A stretch of 64,000 bases of DNA from Candidatus Planktophila sulfonica (GTDB lineage Bacteria > Actinomycetota > Actinomycetes > Nanopelagicales > Nanopelagicaceae): contig NZ_CP016773.1 of NCBI RefSeq assembly GCF_002288065.1, forward strand, positions 1,116,001 through 1,180,000, read 5' to 3'. The notes under the pieces are model-generated. The model worked only from the letters and a program-made list of their open reading frames with translations. It ran no database searches and was not told the origin of the DNA. The position numbers were made by a program, and so were the translations under genes. Below are positions 22,893 to 32,973 of the stretch, piece after piece (position 1 is the first letter of the stretch; the number at the start of each line of letters is the position of its first letter).

Positions 22893-24416
22893 ATGGCTTC
22901 AGCACAACTCTTATCACTCTCTGGCGTAAGCAAAGAGTTCCCGGGTGTTAAGGCACTTAATAATGTGCAGTTCGATCTCAACGAGGGCGAAGTTCACGCA
23001 ATCGTTGGCGAAAACGGTGCTGGCAAGTCAACGCTTATGAAGATTCTTTCTGGAATTTACAAGAAGGACTCTGGCGAAATCATTTACCGTGGCAACTCAG
23101 TAACAATTCCAAATCCTTTTGAAGCGCAGAAGCTCGGAATCAGCATCATTCACCAAGAACTCAACTTGATGCCACACCTGACTGTCGCAGAAAATATTTT
23201 TATTGGGCGTGAAGATCGCCGCCCAGGTCGCGTCTTTCTCAATAACCCAAAGCTGAATTCTGAAGCCACCAAGCTCCTTGCTGAACTTGGGCTAGCGCTC
23301 AACCCAACCGATATCGTCGGCGAACTCACCATCGCAAAGCAACAGATGGTTGAAATCGCAAAGGCAGTTTCCTATCGCGGTTCTGTCATCATCATGGACG
23401 AACCAACATCATCTCTGACACCTGCTGAGACTGATGCTCTCTTTAAGATTATTGAATCCCTCAAGGCTGCTGGTAAGGGCGTTGTCTATATTTCACACCG
23501 CCTTGAAGAACTTGAAAAGATCACAGACCGCATCACTGTTCTGCGTGATGGCGAATATGTAAAGACTCTCAAGACCACTGAAACAGATATCCCTGAAGTT
23601 ATCTCTCTTATGGTGGGCCGCAAAGTTGCTCAAGATCAGCGCCCTGAAAACCGCAAGATTGGTACCGAAATCGTTCTCAAGGTCGAAAACGTTTCAGATC
23701 GCAATCTTCTTAAGGATGTCTCTTTCGATCTTCGTAAGGGCGAGATTCTCGGCTTCGCAGGCCTCATGGGCGCAGGTCGTACTGAATTGGCCCGCGCAAT
23801 CATGGGCGCAGATCCAAAATCAGCCGGAACAATTACTTTGCATGGAAAAGAAGTTTCGATTAAGCAGCCATCGGATGCAGTAGCTGCAGGAATCGGTTAT
23901 CTCTCAGAAGATCGCAAGCGTTATGGTCTTCTGCTCAACCAGGACGTCACCTTTAACGTGATTCTCTCCTCGATTCCGCGCTTCTCAAATAAGTTCGGTT
24001 TCCTCAAGGTCAAGTCAGCAGCCGGAATTGCTCGCGATTCAATTGCACAGCTACGAGTTCGTACACCTTCAGAGCGCCAGTTCCTCAAGAACCTTTCTGG
24101 CGGAAATCAGCAGAAGGTTGTTATCGCAAAGTGGCTCACCCGTAACTGCGATGTATTGATATTTGATGAGCCAACACGTGGAATCGACGTTGGCGCAAAG
24201 GATGAGATCTACCGCTTGCTTACTTCGCTAGCTGAAGAAGGTAAATCAATCATCATGATTTCATCAGAGCTACCCGAAGTACTACGCCTTTCAGATCGCA
24301 TCGCGGTCATGTGCGATGGTCGCCTCACAGGCATCATCGATAACAAGGATGCAGATCAGAACATCATCATGGGACTTGCCACCAAGTTCAGCGACACTTT
24401 AACGACAGTTAACTAG
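22893..24416 (+). CDS. Ribose-type sugar ABC importer, double ATPase
   Basis: A 507-residue CUT2 ATPase with two ABC domains. The first has Walker A GENGAGKST (about residues 39-47), Q-loop HQELNLMP, Walker B VIIMDEPTSS and H-loop ISHRLEE. The second has the degenerate Walker A GLMGAGRTE, typical of this family, signature LSGGNQQKV and FDEPTRGIDVGAK. The ATG at 22893 is used, with AAGGTG 6 bases upstream; a GTG at 22884 is in frame but lies inside that site. It energises uptake with the downstream permease. Confidence 0.95.
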   Translation: MASAQLLSLSGVSKEFPGVKALNNVQFDLNEGEVHAIVGENGAGKSTLMKILSGIYKKDSGEIIYRGNSVTIPNPFEAQKLGISIIHQELNLMPHLTVAENIFIGREDRRPGRVFLNNPKLNSEATKLLAELGLALNPTDIVGELTIAKQQMVEIAKAVSYRGSVIIMDEPTSSLTPAETDALFKIIESLKAAGKGVVYISHRLEELEKITDRITVLRDGEYVKTLKTTETDIPEVISLMVGRKVAQDQRPENRKIGTEIVLKVENVSDRNLLKDVSFDLRKGEILGFAGLMGAGRTELARAIMGADPKSAGTITLHGKEVSIKQPSDAVAAGIGYLSEDRKRYGLLLNQDVTFNVILSSIPRFSNKFGFLKVKSAAGIARDSIAQLRVRTPSERQFLKNLSGGNQQKVVIAKWLTRNCDVLIFDEPTRGIDVGAKDEIYRLLTSLAEEGKSIIMISSELPEVLRLSDRIAVMCDGRLTGIIDNKDADQNIIMGLATKFSDTLTTVN

Positions 24417-24435
24417 TAAGGGAAAAGAGAGAGCA

Positions 24436-25452
24436 ATGTCAGAAGTAACTAACGCAGGCGCAAAGGCAGAGAGCACCAACAAGGTTGCAGCCTTCATTCG
24501 CCGAGAAATCGGTCGAGTAACAGCACTTGCTAGCCTCGTCGTCATCTTTACCTTCTTCGCCATCATGCGCCCTGTCTTTGCCTCATGGGCAAACGTCTCA
24601 GGCGGAATCTTGATGTCGACAACTGTTATTGGTTTGATGGCCATCGGTGTCACCTTCGTCATCATCACAGGCGGTATCGACCTCTCTGTAGGAACTTCCA
24701 TGGCTCTCGTCGGTGTTATTACCGGTAAGACAGTGATGGCAATGAACCTCAACGTCTGGAGCGGAATTCTTCTTGGTGTTCTCGTTGGAACCATCCTTGG
24801 TGCCATCAACGGAGTTCTCATTACAGTCCTTAAGTTGCCTCCATTTATCGCAACTCTTGCAACGATGAAGGGTGCGCAGGGCTTGGCTCTGATCATCTCT
24901 GACCTCAAGCCAATTCTCTTCACTACAGATGTGCAGGGCTGGGATTCAATCGCTCAGGGAAATATCATCCCGAACTTGCCTAACGCGGTTCTCATTCTTC
25001 TCGTCGCAGCAATCGTCGCTTCAATCATCTTAAATAAGACCGTTCTTGGCCGCTACACATTCGCAATCGGCTCTAACAGCGAAGCAACCAAGCTCTCAGG
25101 TGTAAAGGTCGATCGTTGGCTCATCGCTATCTACGCACTCTGTGGATTCTTCGTAGGTCTTTCAGCAGTTGTCATGACATCTCGTCTTGGTTCTGCTCAG
25201 CCAGATCTCGGTCTTGGCTATGAACTCGAAGCGATCGCCGCGGTCATCATCGGCGGAACATCACTTCTAGGTGGAAAGGGAACAATCTCCGGAACCATCA
25301 TCGGTGCTTTGATCATGGCTGTCTTGATTAACGGACTTCGTATCCTCGAACTCCAGCAAGAATGGCAGTACGTCGTTGTAGGCGCAGTTATTCTCCTTGC
25401 GGTCTACGGAGATAACGTCCGACGACGTCGTGCAGGCGAATCCACGCATTAA
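24436..25452 (+). CDS. Ribose-type sugar ABC importer permease
   Basis: A 338-residue RbsC-like permease with about eight to ten hydrophobic helices. It shows the family's ITGGIDLSVGTSMALVGV, NGVLITVLKLPPFIATLATM, FAIGSNSEATKLSGVKVDRW and AAVIIGGTSLLGGKGTISGT. GGAAAAGAGAGAG precedes the ATG. It ends with a strong terminator 17 bases downstream, closing the fucose/importer locus. Confidence 0.95.
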   Translation: MSEVTNAGAKAESTNKVAAFIRREIGRVTALASLVVIFTFFAIMRPVFASWANVSGGILMSTTVIGLMAIGVTFVIITGGIDLSVGTSMALVGVITGKTVMAMNLNVWSGILLGVLVGTILGAINGVLITVLKLPPFIATLATMKGAQGLALIISDLKPILFTTDVQGWDSIAQGNIIPNLPNAVLILLVAAIVASIILNKTVLGRYTFAIGSNSEATKLSGVKVDRWLIAIYALCGFFVGLSAVVMTSRLGSAQPDLGLGYELEAIAAVIIGGTSLLGGKGTISGTIIGALIMAVLINGLRILELQQEWQYVVVGAVILLAVYGDNVRRRRAGESTH

Positions 25453-25468
25453 TAGGTTGTTACATAAG

Positions 25469-25505
25469 AAATCCCCCTCACATTTGTTGTGAGGGGGATT
25501 TTTAT
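25469..25505 (+). terminator. Strong intrinsic terminator after the sugar importer
   Basis: AAATCCCCCTCACA and TGTGAGGGGGATTT form a perfect 14-bp stem with loop TTTGT, followed by TTTA. A-rich sequence on the left also allows some action on the minus strand, downstream of tRNA-Tyr. Confidence 0.9.
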
Positions 25506-25508
25506 TGC

Positions 25509-25593
25509 TGGTGGCGGGTGAAGGATTTGAACCTTCGAAGGCAGAGCCGGGGGATTTACAGTCCCCTCCCATTGGCCGCTCGGGCAACCCGCC
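25509..25593 (-). tRNA. tRNA-Tyr (anticodon GTA), class II
   Basis: The acceptor stem GGCGGGT/ACCCGCC is followed by discriminator A and an encoded CCA. The anticodon stem GGGGA/TCCCC holds loop CTGTAAA (GTA). There is a long variable arm, as expected for tRNA-Tyr, and a T arm GAAGG-TTCAAAT-CCTTC. It is the only one of the four tRNAs here with a genomic CCA. Confidence 0.95.
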
Positions 25594-25692
25594 AGGGTCG
25601 AACAAGTGTTGCGGCGCTTTGGTAGTGCGAGCGGCAAACGATACCTTAGGCACTGGAACTTTAAAAATCACACGAGAGGGCCTTCAAAGACA

Positions 25693-26181
25693 ATGGCTGA
25701 TAGCAGTTTTGACGTAGTCTCAAAGATCGACCGCATGGAGCTTGATAACGCAATTAACCAGGCAATCCGCGAGATCGACACCCGCTTCGACTTTAAGAAC
25801 ACCGGGGCCAAGATTGAACTCTCTGGCGACAAGCTAGCCATCGAAGCCGATACCGAAGAGCGCGCAAAGGCAACTCTTGATGTTGTCAAAGATAAGTTGA
25901 TTAAGCGCGGAGTTTCTCTCAAGCACCTCGATGCCGGCGAACCACAACTTTCAGGAAAGATCTACAAGATTGCTTCAACAATGAAGGAAGGCATTACAAC
26001 AGAGAATGCCAAAAAGATTGCAAAGTTCCTTCGCGATGAAGGTCCTAAATCAATTAAGACTCAGATTCAAGGCGATGAACTTCGCGTTACTTCAAAGAGT
26101 CGCGATGATCTGCAGGAAGCGATCGAGCAGATTAAGAATGGCAAATTTGAATTTGCTGTTCAATTTGTTAACTTCCGCTAA
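25693..26181 (+). CDS. yajQ: YajQ family nucleotide-binding protein
   Basis: A 162-residue protein of the YajQ (DUF520) family. It begins MADSSFDVVSKIDRMELDNA and shows EIDTRFDFKNTG, LIKRGVSLKHLD and VTSKSRDDLQEAI, with two ferredoxin-like halves. Family members bind nucleotides; in Xanthomonas a homologue binds cyclic di-GMP. Role here unknown. The ATG at 25693 gives the conserved N-terminus; upstream in-frame sequence overlaps the tRNA-Tyr leader. Confidence 0.93.
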   Translation: MADSSFDVVSKIDRMELDNAINQAIREIDTRFDFKNTGAKIELSGDKLAIEADTEERAKATLDVVKDKLIKRGVSLKHLDAGEPQLSGKIYKIASTMKEGITTENAKKIAKFLRDEGPKSIKTQIQGDELRVTSKSRDDLQEAIEQIKNGKFEFAVQFVNFR

Positions 26182-27084
26182 GTGGCAAGCAAGCGCAGCG
26201 AGTATTCGCTAGGACTTCTCTTTGGATTTAGCTCCTACATTATGTGGGGGCTCTTTCCTCTTTACTGGCCGCTTCTCGAACCAGCTAACCCGCTCGAAAT
26301 TGTTTCGCATCGTGCTGTCTGGACCCTGGTCTTCTGTCTCATTGCTCTTGCTTTAAGTAAACAGATCCACGCGACTCTTGCCGTGATGAAGAATCCAAAG
26401 ACGATGGCGGCTTTATTGCTCAGCACAATCTTGGTCTCTATCAACTGGATTACCTATATCTGGGCCGTTAACCACGGACATGTTGTCGAAGCGGCGCTTG
26501 GTTATTACATCAATCCACTCATCATTATCGCTTTCGGAGTCATACTCCTTCGTGAAAAAATGCGCCCTCTGCAATGGGTAGCAGTTGGTATCGCTGCAGT
26601 CGGAGTTCTCGTTCTCACAATCGATTACGGCAGACTCCCCTGGGTCGCAATATCACTCGCACTCTCATGGGGTAGTTATGGCCTAGTGAAGAAGAAGCTC
26701 AACTTGGGTGCGCTTGAAGGCCTCGCTATCGAAACACTTATCTCTTTCATTCCATACGCTGCTTACATTATTTATCTCGGCCAGCAGGGAACAGGTCAGT
26801 TTGGCCATAAGCCTCTACTCACCATTCTGCTCATCAGCGCAGGCGCTGTAACTGCCATTCCGCTTCTCTTATTTAATGGCTCCACTACTCGCCTGCCGTA
26901 CAGCACCATCGGCTTGCTTCAATACATCACGCCGACAATTCAATTCTCTATTGGAGTATGGCTTCGCCACGAAGATATGCCGACTGCTCGATGGATTGGT
27001 TTTATCGTGATCTGGTTTGCACTCGCCGCTTTAGCTACTGACCTAGTCAGATCAAGCAGAGCGGTCGATAATCGCATCGCATAG
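26182..27084 (+). CDS. rarD: EamA-family transporter RarD
   Basis: A 300-residue membrane protein with about ten helices in two EamA repeats. It shows the RarD signatures GLLFGFSSYIMWGLFPLYW, EIVSHRAVWTLVF, NWITYIWAVNHGHVVEAALGYYINPL (part) and LQYITPTIQFSIGVW. RarD homologues are linked to chloramphenicol resistance, but the natural substrate is unknown. It starts with GTG directly after the yajQ stop, so the two are co-transcribed. Its last 33 bases overlap the convergent polyprenyl synthase gene. Confidence 0.93.
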   Translation: MASKRSEYSLGLLFGFSSYIMWGLFPLYWPLLEPANPLEIVSHRAVWTLVFCLIALALSKQIHATLAVMKNPKTMAALLLSTILVSINWITYIWAVNHGHVVEAALGYYINPLIIIAFGVILLREKMRPLQWVAVGIAAVGVLVLTIDYGRLPWVAISLALSWGSYGLVKKKLNLGALEGLAIETLISFIPYAAYIIYLGQQGTGQFGHKPLLTILLISAGAVTAIPLLLFNGSTTRLPYSTIGLLQYITPTIQFSIGVWLRHEDMPTARWIGFIVIWFALAALATDLVRSSRAVDNRIA

Positions 27085-28041
27085 CGAGAAGAGTGCACCT
27101 GTTACATCATTAACAGGAAGTGGTCCTAAAGCTGTGCGAGCATCACGAGCAATTTGTTGTAACTGTTCGCGCGATTGTTCTAGCGCCTGGTGCGTACGAA
27201 GTTGATTTAGCACCTGAGCAACGACAACCTCATCCTTGATTGGGGCTTTGAGAAGCTCAATAAGCTCTCTATCTGCAGCGCTGGTCGACTTCATGACATT
27301 GAGCGTCACCAAGGTAGGAACACCTTCACGTAGATCTGTACCCGGCGTCTTACCTGATTGGTGTGACTCACTTGCAATATCAATAACGTCATCAGCTAAC
27401 TGGAATGCGATACCAATCTTTTCACCGAAGACTGTAAGCGTCTCTTTTACTTCAGCTGGTGCTCCTGAAACCATTGCACCAAAGCGGGCGCTGGCGGCAA
27501 TCAGTGATCCTGTCTTATCAGCGACAACTCCGAGGTAGTGCTCTAGTGGGTCTTCACCAGCGCGTGGACCTTGGGTTTCCATAATCTGTCCGATAACAAG
27601 ACGTTCAAAAGTTGATGCTTGCAGGCGAACTGCTTCAGGTCCGATATCTGCAAGCAGCGCAGAAACTTTTGCGAAGAGGTAATCACCCGTAAGGATTGCA
27701 ACAGTATTCCCCCAGCGACTATTGGCGCTCTCAACTCCGCGACGTAACTTCGCTTCATCCATCACATCATCGTGATAGAGAGTTGCAACGTGGGTAAGTT
27801 CGCAGACCACTGCAGATTCGATAACACCGAACTTATTCTTATCACCGTAATGAGATGCAAGAAGAGTCAGTAAAGGTCTGAGGCGCTTTCCGCCTGCTGC
27901 AACGAGGTGACGTGAAGTCTCTTCAACAAGTGGGTAATCGCCTTGAATATGGCTTAGAAGAAGGCTCTCAACGCGAGCCATTCCTTCTGTAAGTTCTGCC
28001 TCAAGTTCTGGAGCTAAGCCAGGAATTCCTAGTTTCGACAT
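27052..28041 (-). CDS. Polyprenyl diphosphate synthase (menaquinone side chain)
   Basis: A 329-residue trans-prenyltransferase. It has the first Asp-rich motif LYHDDVMDEAKLRRG (about residues 88-102), GDYLFAKVSALL, and the second motif FQLADDVIDIASE, plus GGKRLRP near the N-terminus. Small residues just before the first motif fit a long-chain (hepta- to nonaprenyl) product. It starts at the ATG at 28041, overlapping the nuoN stop as TAATG, so the quinone-tail enzyme is made with complex I. Chain length cannot be fixed from sequence. Confidence 0.9.
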   Translation of the reverse strand: MSKLGIPGLAPELEAELTEGMARVESLLLSHIQGDYPLVEETSRHLVAAGGKRLRPLLTLLASHYGDKNKFGVIESAVVCELTHVATLYHDDVMDEAKLRRGVESANSRWGNTVAILTGDYLFAKVSALLADIGPEAVRLQASTFERLVIGQIMETQGPRAGEDPLEHYLGVVADKTGSLIAASARFGAMVSGAPAEVKETLTVFGEKIGIAFQLADDVIDIASESHQSGKTPGTDLREGVPTLVTLNVMKSTSAADRELIELLKAPIKDEVVVAQVLNQLRTHQALEQSREQLQQIARDARTALGPLPVNDVTGALFSLCDAIIDRSA

Positions 28042-29558
28042 TAGCGGATAAAGAATGCATAGGATTCAATGAAGTCGATCAGCGGCGCTGGGAAGACTCC
28101 AAGAATGAGAGTCACAGCTGAAGTGACCGCAATAGTAATTGTTGTTAGCCCTGATGGAATCACAACGCTTGTGCCATCTTCTACAGGATCCTTGAAGAAC
28201 ATAAGGACAATCACGCGAATATAGAAGAAGGCGGCGATGGCAGATGAGAGCACACCAGAGATAAGGATTGCAGTGCTTCCGCTTTCATACGCTGCTGAGA
28301 AGATTGAGAATTTTCCGATAAATCCTGATGTGAGAGGTATACCGGCAAATGCGAGCAAGAAGAGTGCAAATACAGATGCCACAAGCGGAGAGCGCTTTCC
28401 AAGACCGCTCCAGCGGTTGAGGTCTGTAACTTCTCCGGCTGAATCACGAATAAGTGTGACTACGGCAAAGGCACCTAGCGTTGCGATGCCGTATGCGAAT
28501 AGGTAGAAGATTGTGGAGTTAAGACCAGACTTGCTCAGTGAGATAACACCTGCGAGCAAGAAACCAGCGTGTGCAATAGATGAGTAAGCAAGCATGCGCT
28601 TTACATCGCGTTGTGTAATTGCAACAACAGATCCAAAGACCATGGTGATGATTGCAATAACTACAAAAGCCGGCTTCCATGACCATTCAGCATTGGCGAA
28701 TGAGACATAGAAGATGCGAAGGATTGCACCGAATGCAGCAACCTTTGTCGCAGCTGCCATAAAGCCTGTGATTGCAGTTGGTGCACCCTGATAAACATCG
28801 GGTGACCACGCGTGGAACGGAACTGCGCCGACCTTAAAGAGAAGGCCGACAGAGATAAATGCGATTCCTAGAAGAAGGAATACATCGTTTCCTGAACCGC
28901 CTACGACGCTTGCTTGGATTCCTGAGAAGGTGATGGTGCCTGAGTACCCATAGAGATAAGCAGCGCCAAAGAGGAAGAATGCAGATGAGAAAGCGCCAAG
29001 TAGGAAGTACTTCAGCGCTGATTCTTGTGACATTAAACGGCGACGGCGTGAAAGGCCAGCCATGAGATAGAGCGGAAGTGAAAGCACTTCAAGAGCTACA
29101 AAGAGTGTGATCAGATCAGTTGCAACCGGAAAGAGCATCATTCCAGCGACTGCGAAAAGAGTAAGTGGGAATACTTCAGTGACGCGAAGGTCGAGTTGAA
29201 GTGATTGACGTTCTTCTTCAGATCCTGGAACAGCGGCAGGAAGAGCTGTGAAGTTTTCTTGATCAGCAATCAGGAATACTGACAAGAGAGCGAGGATAAG
29301 AATTGATGTCTGAAGTAGGACTCCGGCGCCATCAAAGGCAACCGATCCCATTGCTGCATCGACTGAAGATTGTGTGCGTACTCGCATAAGCGCTGCGAAA
29401 GATGCAACGAGGGAGCCGACGGTAATAAAGAGTTGTGCGTTGTGGCGAGATGCGCGTGGAGCAAAAGCTTCAATCAATACTCCGATAAGCGCACCAGCGA
29501 GCACGATCAGAATCGGTGCAAGCTGTGCGTAGTTAAGAACTGGCGCTATAAATTGCAT
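28041..29558 (-). CDS. nuoN: NADH-quinone oxidoreductase subunit N
   Basis: A 505-residue antiporter-like membrane subunit of complex I with about 14 helices. It shows SLPLYLMAGLSRRRRLMSQE, ALKYFLLGAFSSAFFLFG, the proton-channel lysine region KVGAVPFHAWSPDVYQGAP, and RDVKRMLAYSSIAHAG. It starts at an ATG directly after the nuoM stop and is the last nuo gene, coupled to the polyprenyl synthase. Confidence 0.97.
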   Translation of the reverse strand: MQFIAPVLNYAQLAPILIVLAGALIGVLIEAFAPRASRHNAQLFITVGSLVASFAALMRVRTQSSVDAAMGSVAFDGAGVLLQTSILILALLSVFLIADQENFTALPAAVPGSEEERQSLQLDLRVTEVFPLTLFAVAGMMLFPVATDLITLFVALEVLSLPLYLMAGLSRRRRLMSQESALKYFLLGAFSSAFFLFGAAYLYGYSGTITFSGIQASVVGGSGNDVFLLLGIAFISVGLLFKVGAVPFHAWSPDVYQGAPTAITGFMAAATKVAAFGAILRIFYVSFANAEWSWKPAFVVIAIITMVFGSVVAITQRDVKRMLAYSSIAHAGFLLAGVISLSKSGLNSTIFYLFAYGIATLGAFAVVTLIRDSAGEVTDLNRWSGLGKRSPLVASVFALFLLAFAGIPLTSGFIGKFSIFSAAYESGSTAILISGVLSSAIAAFFYIRVIVLMFFKDPVEDGTSVVIPSGLTTITIAVTSAVTLILGVFPAPLIDFIESYAFFIR

Positions 29559-31076
29559 TTACTTGCCTGCACTCTCTGATGGAACTGGATCAGTAAATCC
29601 TTGGGATTCAATGACATGAGCTGATGCGGGATTAATAACGTTGAGAAGTGGCGCTGGATAGAAACCGAGTGCCACAATCACAGCGATTACCGGAGCGATA
29701 GCAACCTTCTCGCGGATGTTGAGATCTGGAAGGTTCTCATTTCCTGGAGTTGTTGGCCCGTGAAGCGCCTTCTGCACTGGAATTAAGATGTAGAGCGCAG
29801 CGAGAACGATTCCGAAGGTCGCGATAATTGCAGCCACTGGATAGCGAGTGTAAGTACCGACAAGAACAAGGAACTCGCTCACGAAGCTAGAAAGTCCAGG
29901 AAGTGCAAGTGAAGACATTCCAGCGATAAAGAAGGACCATGCCATCACTGGAGTTACTCGTTGCAAGCCACCAAAGTCAGCGATTGTTGAAGAGCCGCGT
30001 CGCGAAATCATCCAGCCAGCAACGAGGAATAGTGCAGCTGTTGAGAATCCGTGGTTGAACATATAGAGAGTCGCACCGCTATGGCCTTGTGTGGTCATTG
30101 CGAAGATTCCCATTGTGATAAATCCGAAGTGCGAGATCGATGTGTAAGCGATCAGGCGCTTAATATCGCGTGCACCAATGGCAAGGAATGCGCCGTAAAG
30201 AATAGAAATCACAGCCAAGACCAAGATGATTGGTGTGAATGTCTTGGATGCATCAGGGAATAGAGCAAGACAGAAGCGGATCATTCCGAATGTTCCGACC
30301 TTATCGAGCACACCGAGAAGCAAGACCGATGTTCCAGGAGTTGCCGATGCTGCTGCATCTGGCAACCATGTGTGTAGCGGCCAGACCGGCGCCTTGATTG
30401 CAAAGGCGATGAAGAAGCCAAGGAAGAGCAGGTTCTGAGTCGTAGAGCTCATGTAGTTATGCATCTCAGAGAGCTTTGTAATGTCGAATGTATGTCCGCC
30501 ATTTGCTCCTGATATGACATAGAGGCCAATGATTGAGGCCAACATAAGAAGGCCACCAAAGAGGCTGTAGAGCAAGAACTTCACGGCTGCTGCTGCGCGT
30601 TCTCCGCTGCCGTAACCGCCGATAAGGAAGTAGACAGGGATGAGCATCGCTTCGAAGAAGACGTAGAAGAGGAATACATCTGTGGCTGCAAATACACCGA
30701 TCATCATTGTTTCAAGAACGAGGATAAGAATGTAGAAGACCTTGGCAGACCAGCGTCCACCTTCAGATTCATTCCATCCAGCAAGAACAACGATTGGAGC
30801 AAGAAGCACAGACATCAAAATCAATACGAGAGAAAGTCCATCGACTCCGACTGCATAGCTAATTCCGAATGAAGGAATCCAAGGAGTTGATTGAACAAAT
30901 TGGAAAGCAGTATTTGCTGAATCAAATTTAAACCAAGCCAATACTGCCGAGATGGCAACGAGCAAAGTTGTGCCGAGAGCTGCCTGCTTAACACGAAGAA
31001 CCTGATCACTTGGAATCACTGCAATGAGAAGGGATCCGAGAAGAGGTAGCAACATCATGCTTGTTATTGCGTTCAT
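29559..31076 (-). CDS. nuoM: NADH-quinone oxidoreductase subunit M
   Basis: A 505-residue antiporter-like subunit with about 14 helices. It shows [55 protein letters not shown] and [17 protein letters not shown]. The ATG at 31076 is used because it overlaps the nuoL stop (ATGA); a longer frame to 31091 lies inside nuoL. It pumps protons together with NuoL and NuoN. Confidence 0.97.
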   Translation of the reverse strand: MNAITSMMLLPLLGSLLIAVIPSDQVLRVKQAALGTTLLVAISAVLAWFKFDSANTAFQFVQSTPWIPSFGISYAVGVDGLSLVLILMSVLLAPIVVLAGWNESEGGRWSAKVFYILILVLETMMIGVFAATDVFLFYVFFEAMLIPVYFLIGGYGSGERAAAAVKFLLYSLFGGLLMLASIIGLYVISGANGGHTFDITKLSEMHNYMSSTTQNLLFLGFFIAFAIKAPVWPLHTWLPDAAASATPGTSVLLLGVLDKVGTFGMIRFCLALFPDASKTFTPIILVLAVISILYGAFLAIGARDIKRLIAYTSISHFGFITMGIFAMTTQGHSGATLYMFNHGFSTAALFLVAGWMISRRGSSTIADFGGLQRVTPVMAWSFFIAGMSSLALPGLSSFVSEFLVLVGTYTRYPVAAIIATFGIVLAALYILIPVQKALHGPTTPGNENLPDLNIREKVAIAPVIAVIVALGFYPAPLLNVINPASAHVIESQGFTDPVPSESAGK

Positions 31077-32971
31077 TGTGTCACCACCCAAACTCCAGCG
31101 ATTAAGGCAATCGCGCCGATGAGAATCAAAGCTGCGTAGCTTCGGGCAAAACCTGTCTGTGTCTGACGAAGCACAGCGCCAGTTCCAAGAGCTGTGCGAC
31201 CGACGCCACGAACAGCTCCATCGACAACGCTTTCATCGGCCTTTACGAGCAGGCTAGTAAGCGCCTGTCCTGGACGCATAAATACAGCTTCGTTAAATGA
31301 ATCCTGCAATAGGTCCTTACGGGCAATGCGAGTAAAGATTGAGACGTTCTGCGGAGCAACAGCATCAACCTTGCTGAATTGATACTTAGCAAGTGCAATA
31401 GCAACGCCAATTGCGACTGCAGTAAGAGCCATCGCTGAAACAACAATTGGCTCGAAGAGATGCTCTTCAGCATGTCCTTCGCCGTGTTCGCCAAATACTG
31501 GGTTGAGCCAGTTTGCGAGAGCATCACCGCGAGTAAAGAGAATTCCAGATGTCACTGATCCAATTGCAAGAATTGCCATTGGAAGCCACATCAATACTGG
31601 GGATTCGTGTGGATGCTGATTATCTTCCCAGCGTTCTTTACTTGTGAATGTAAGAACCATGACGCGAGTCATGTAGAAAGCTGTAATTGCTGCACCGATA
31701 AGTGTGGTTGAACCAAGGATGATTCCCTTGAGTCCACCTGCATTAAATGCAGTTTCAATAATCAAATCCTTTGAGTAGAAACCAGCAAATGGCGGAACGC
31801 CGATGATTGCTAAGTAACCGAGACCAAAGGTAATAAATGTGATTGGCATAAATTTACGCAGCGCACCGTAACGACGCATATCTACTTGATCATTCATGCC
31901 GTGCATGACTGAACCGGCACCCAAGAACATGCCTGCTTTAAAGAATCCATGTGTCAACAAGTGCATGATTGCAAATGCATAACCAGCTGGTCCAAGGCCT
32001 GCACCAAGAATCATGTAGCCAATCTGAGACATTGTTGAAGCTGCAAGAGCTTTCTTAATGTCATCTTTGGCCGTACCGACAAGTGCACCAAACATCAGGG
32101 TGATTGCACCGACGATTACAACAAGAAGTTGCGCTGTTGGCGCAGCATCGAAGATGAAGTTTGAGCGGACAATCAGATAAACGCCCGCTGTAACCATTGT
32201 CGCTGCGTGGATAAGTGCAGATACAGGTGTTGGACCTGCCATTGCATCTCCAAGCCATGCCTGCAATGGGAATTGCGCAGACTTTCCGGCCGCTGCGACT
32301 AGCAACATAATTCCAATCGCAGTAAGTGCTGCCTTAGAAGCTGTATGTGATGCTTCTTCTACGCCATCAAAAGTCACTGTTCCAAGGGCTGCGAAAGAGA
32401 TCATGATGGCAAATGAAAGCCCCATATCTCCAACGCGGTTCATCACAAATGCCTTCTTGGATGCAGTGGCATATGCCGGCTTCTGGTTCCAGAAACCAAT
32501 CAAGAGGTATGACGCAAGACCTACGCCTTCCCAACCGACATAGAGGTTGAGATAAGAATCGCCAAGAACCAAGAGGAGCATCGCTGCAATAAAGAGGTTG
32601 AGATATGCGAAGAAGCGACGACGGTTTGGATCGTGTGACATGTAGGAAATTGAATAGATGTGAATCAGTGTTCCGACGCCTGTAATAAGAAGAACGAAGC
32701 AGATGGAGAGCTGATCTAAGAGGAGCCCAGCATCGACATTAAAGGTTCCGACGTTGATCCAGCTAAAGAGCTTCTGAGATACAGCGCGCTCTTCAGTTGG
32801 GCGATCGAGCATCAAGGAGAGCTGATACAGACCAACAGCAAATGAGCTTGCTGACATAGCTGTTGCTAGTAAGTGCCCCCACTTATCTGAGCGACGTCCT
32901 GCAAGAAGCAGAACTGTTGCACCAAAGAGTGGAAGTGCGATCAAGTACACGAGTGAAGTTGATGTAGTCAT
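31073..32971 (-). CDS. nuoL: NADH-quinone oxidoreductase subunit L
   Basis: A 632-residue distal membrane-arm subunit with about 16 helices and the long lateral helix near the C-terminus. It shows [59 protein letters not shown] and [17 protein letters not shown]. The last 100 residues contain the lateral-helix region and a final anchor ([16 protein letters not shown]). The gene precedes nuoM with a 4-base overlap. Confidence 0.97.
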   Translation of the reverse strand: MTTSTSLVYLIALPLFGATVLLLAGRRSDKWGHLLATAMSASSFAVGLYQLSLMLDRPTEERAVSQKLFSWINVGTFNVDAGLLLDQLSICFVLLITGVGTLIHIYSISYMSHDPNRRRFFAYLNLFIAAMLLLVLGDSYLNLYVGWEGVGLASYLLIGFWNQKPAYATASKKAFVMNRVGDMGLSFAIMISFAALGTVTFDGVEEASHTASKAALTAIGIMLLVAAAGKSAQFPLQAWLGDAMAGPTPVSALIHAATMVTAGVYLIVRSNFIFDAAPTAQLLVVIVGAITLMFGALVGTAKDDIKKALAASTMSQIGYMILGAGLGPAGYAFAIMHLLTHGFFKAGMFLGAGSVMHGMNDQVDMRRYGALRKFMPITFITFGLGYLAIIGVPPFAGFYSKDLIIETAFNAGGLKGIILGSTTLIGAAITAFYMTRVMVLTFTSKERWEDNQHPHESPVLMWLPMAILAIGSVTSGILFTRGDALANWLNPVFGEHGEGHAEEHLFEPIVVSAMALTAVAIGVAIALAKYQFSKVDAVAPQNVSIFTRIARKDLLQDSFNEAVFMRPGQALTSLLVKADESVVDGAVRGVGRTALGTGAVLRQTQTGFARSYAALILIGAIALIAGVWVVTQ

Positions 32972-32973
32972 TG

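Noticed and set aside
24399-24923. 174-residue ORF antisense to the sugar permease
   Set aside because: Complement of a membrane protein gene, with a repetitive basic/Pro/Met composition typical of such shadows.
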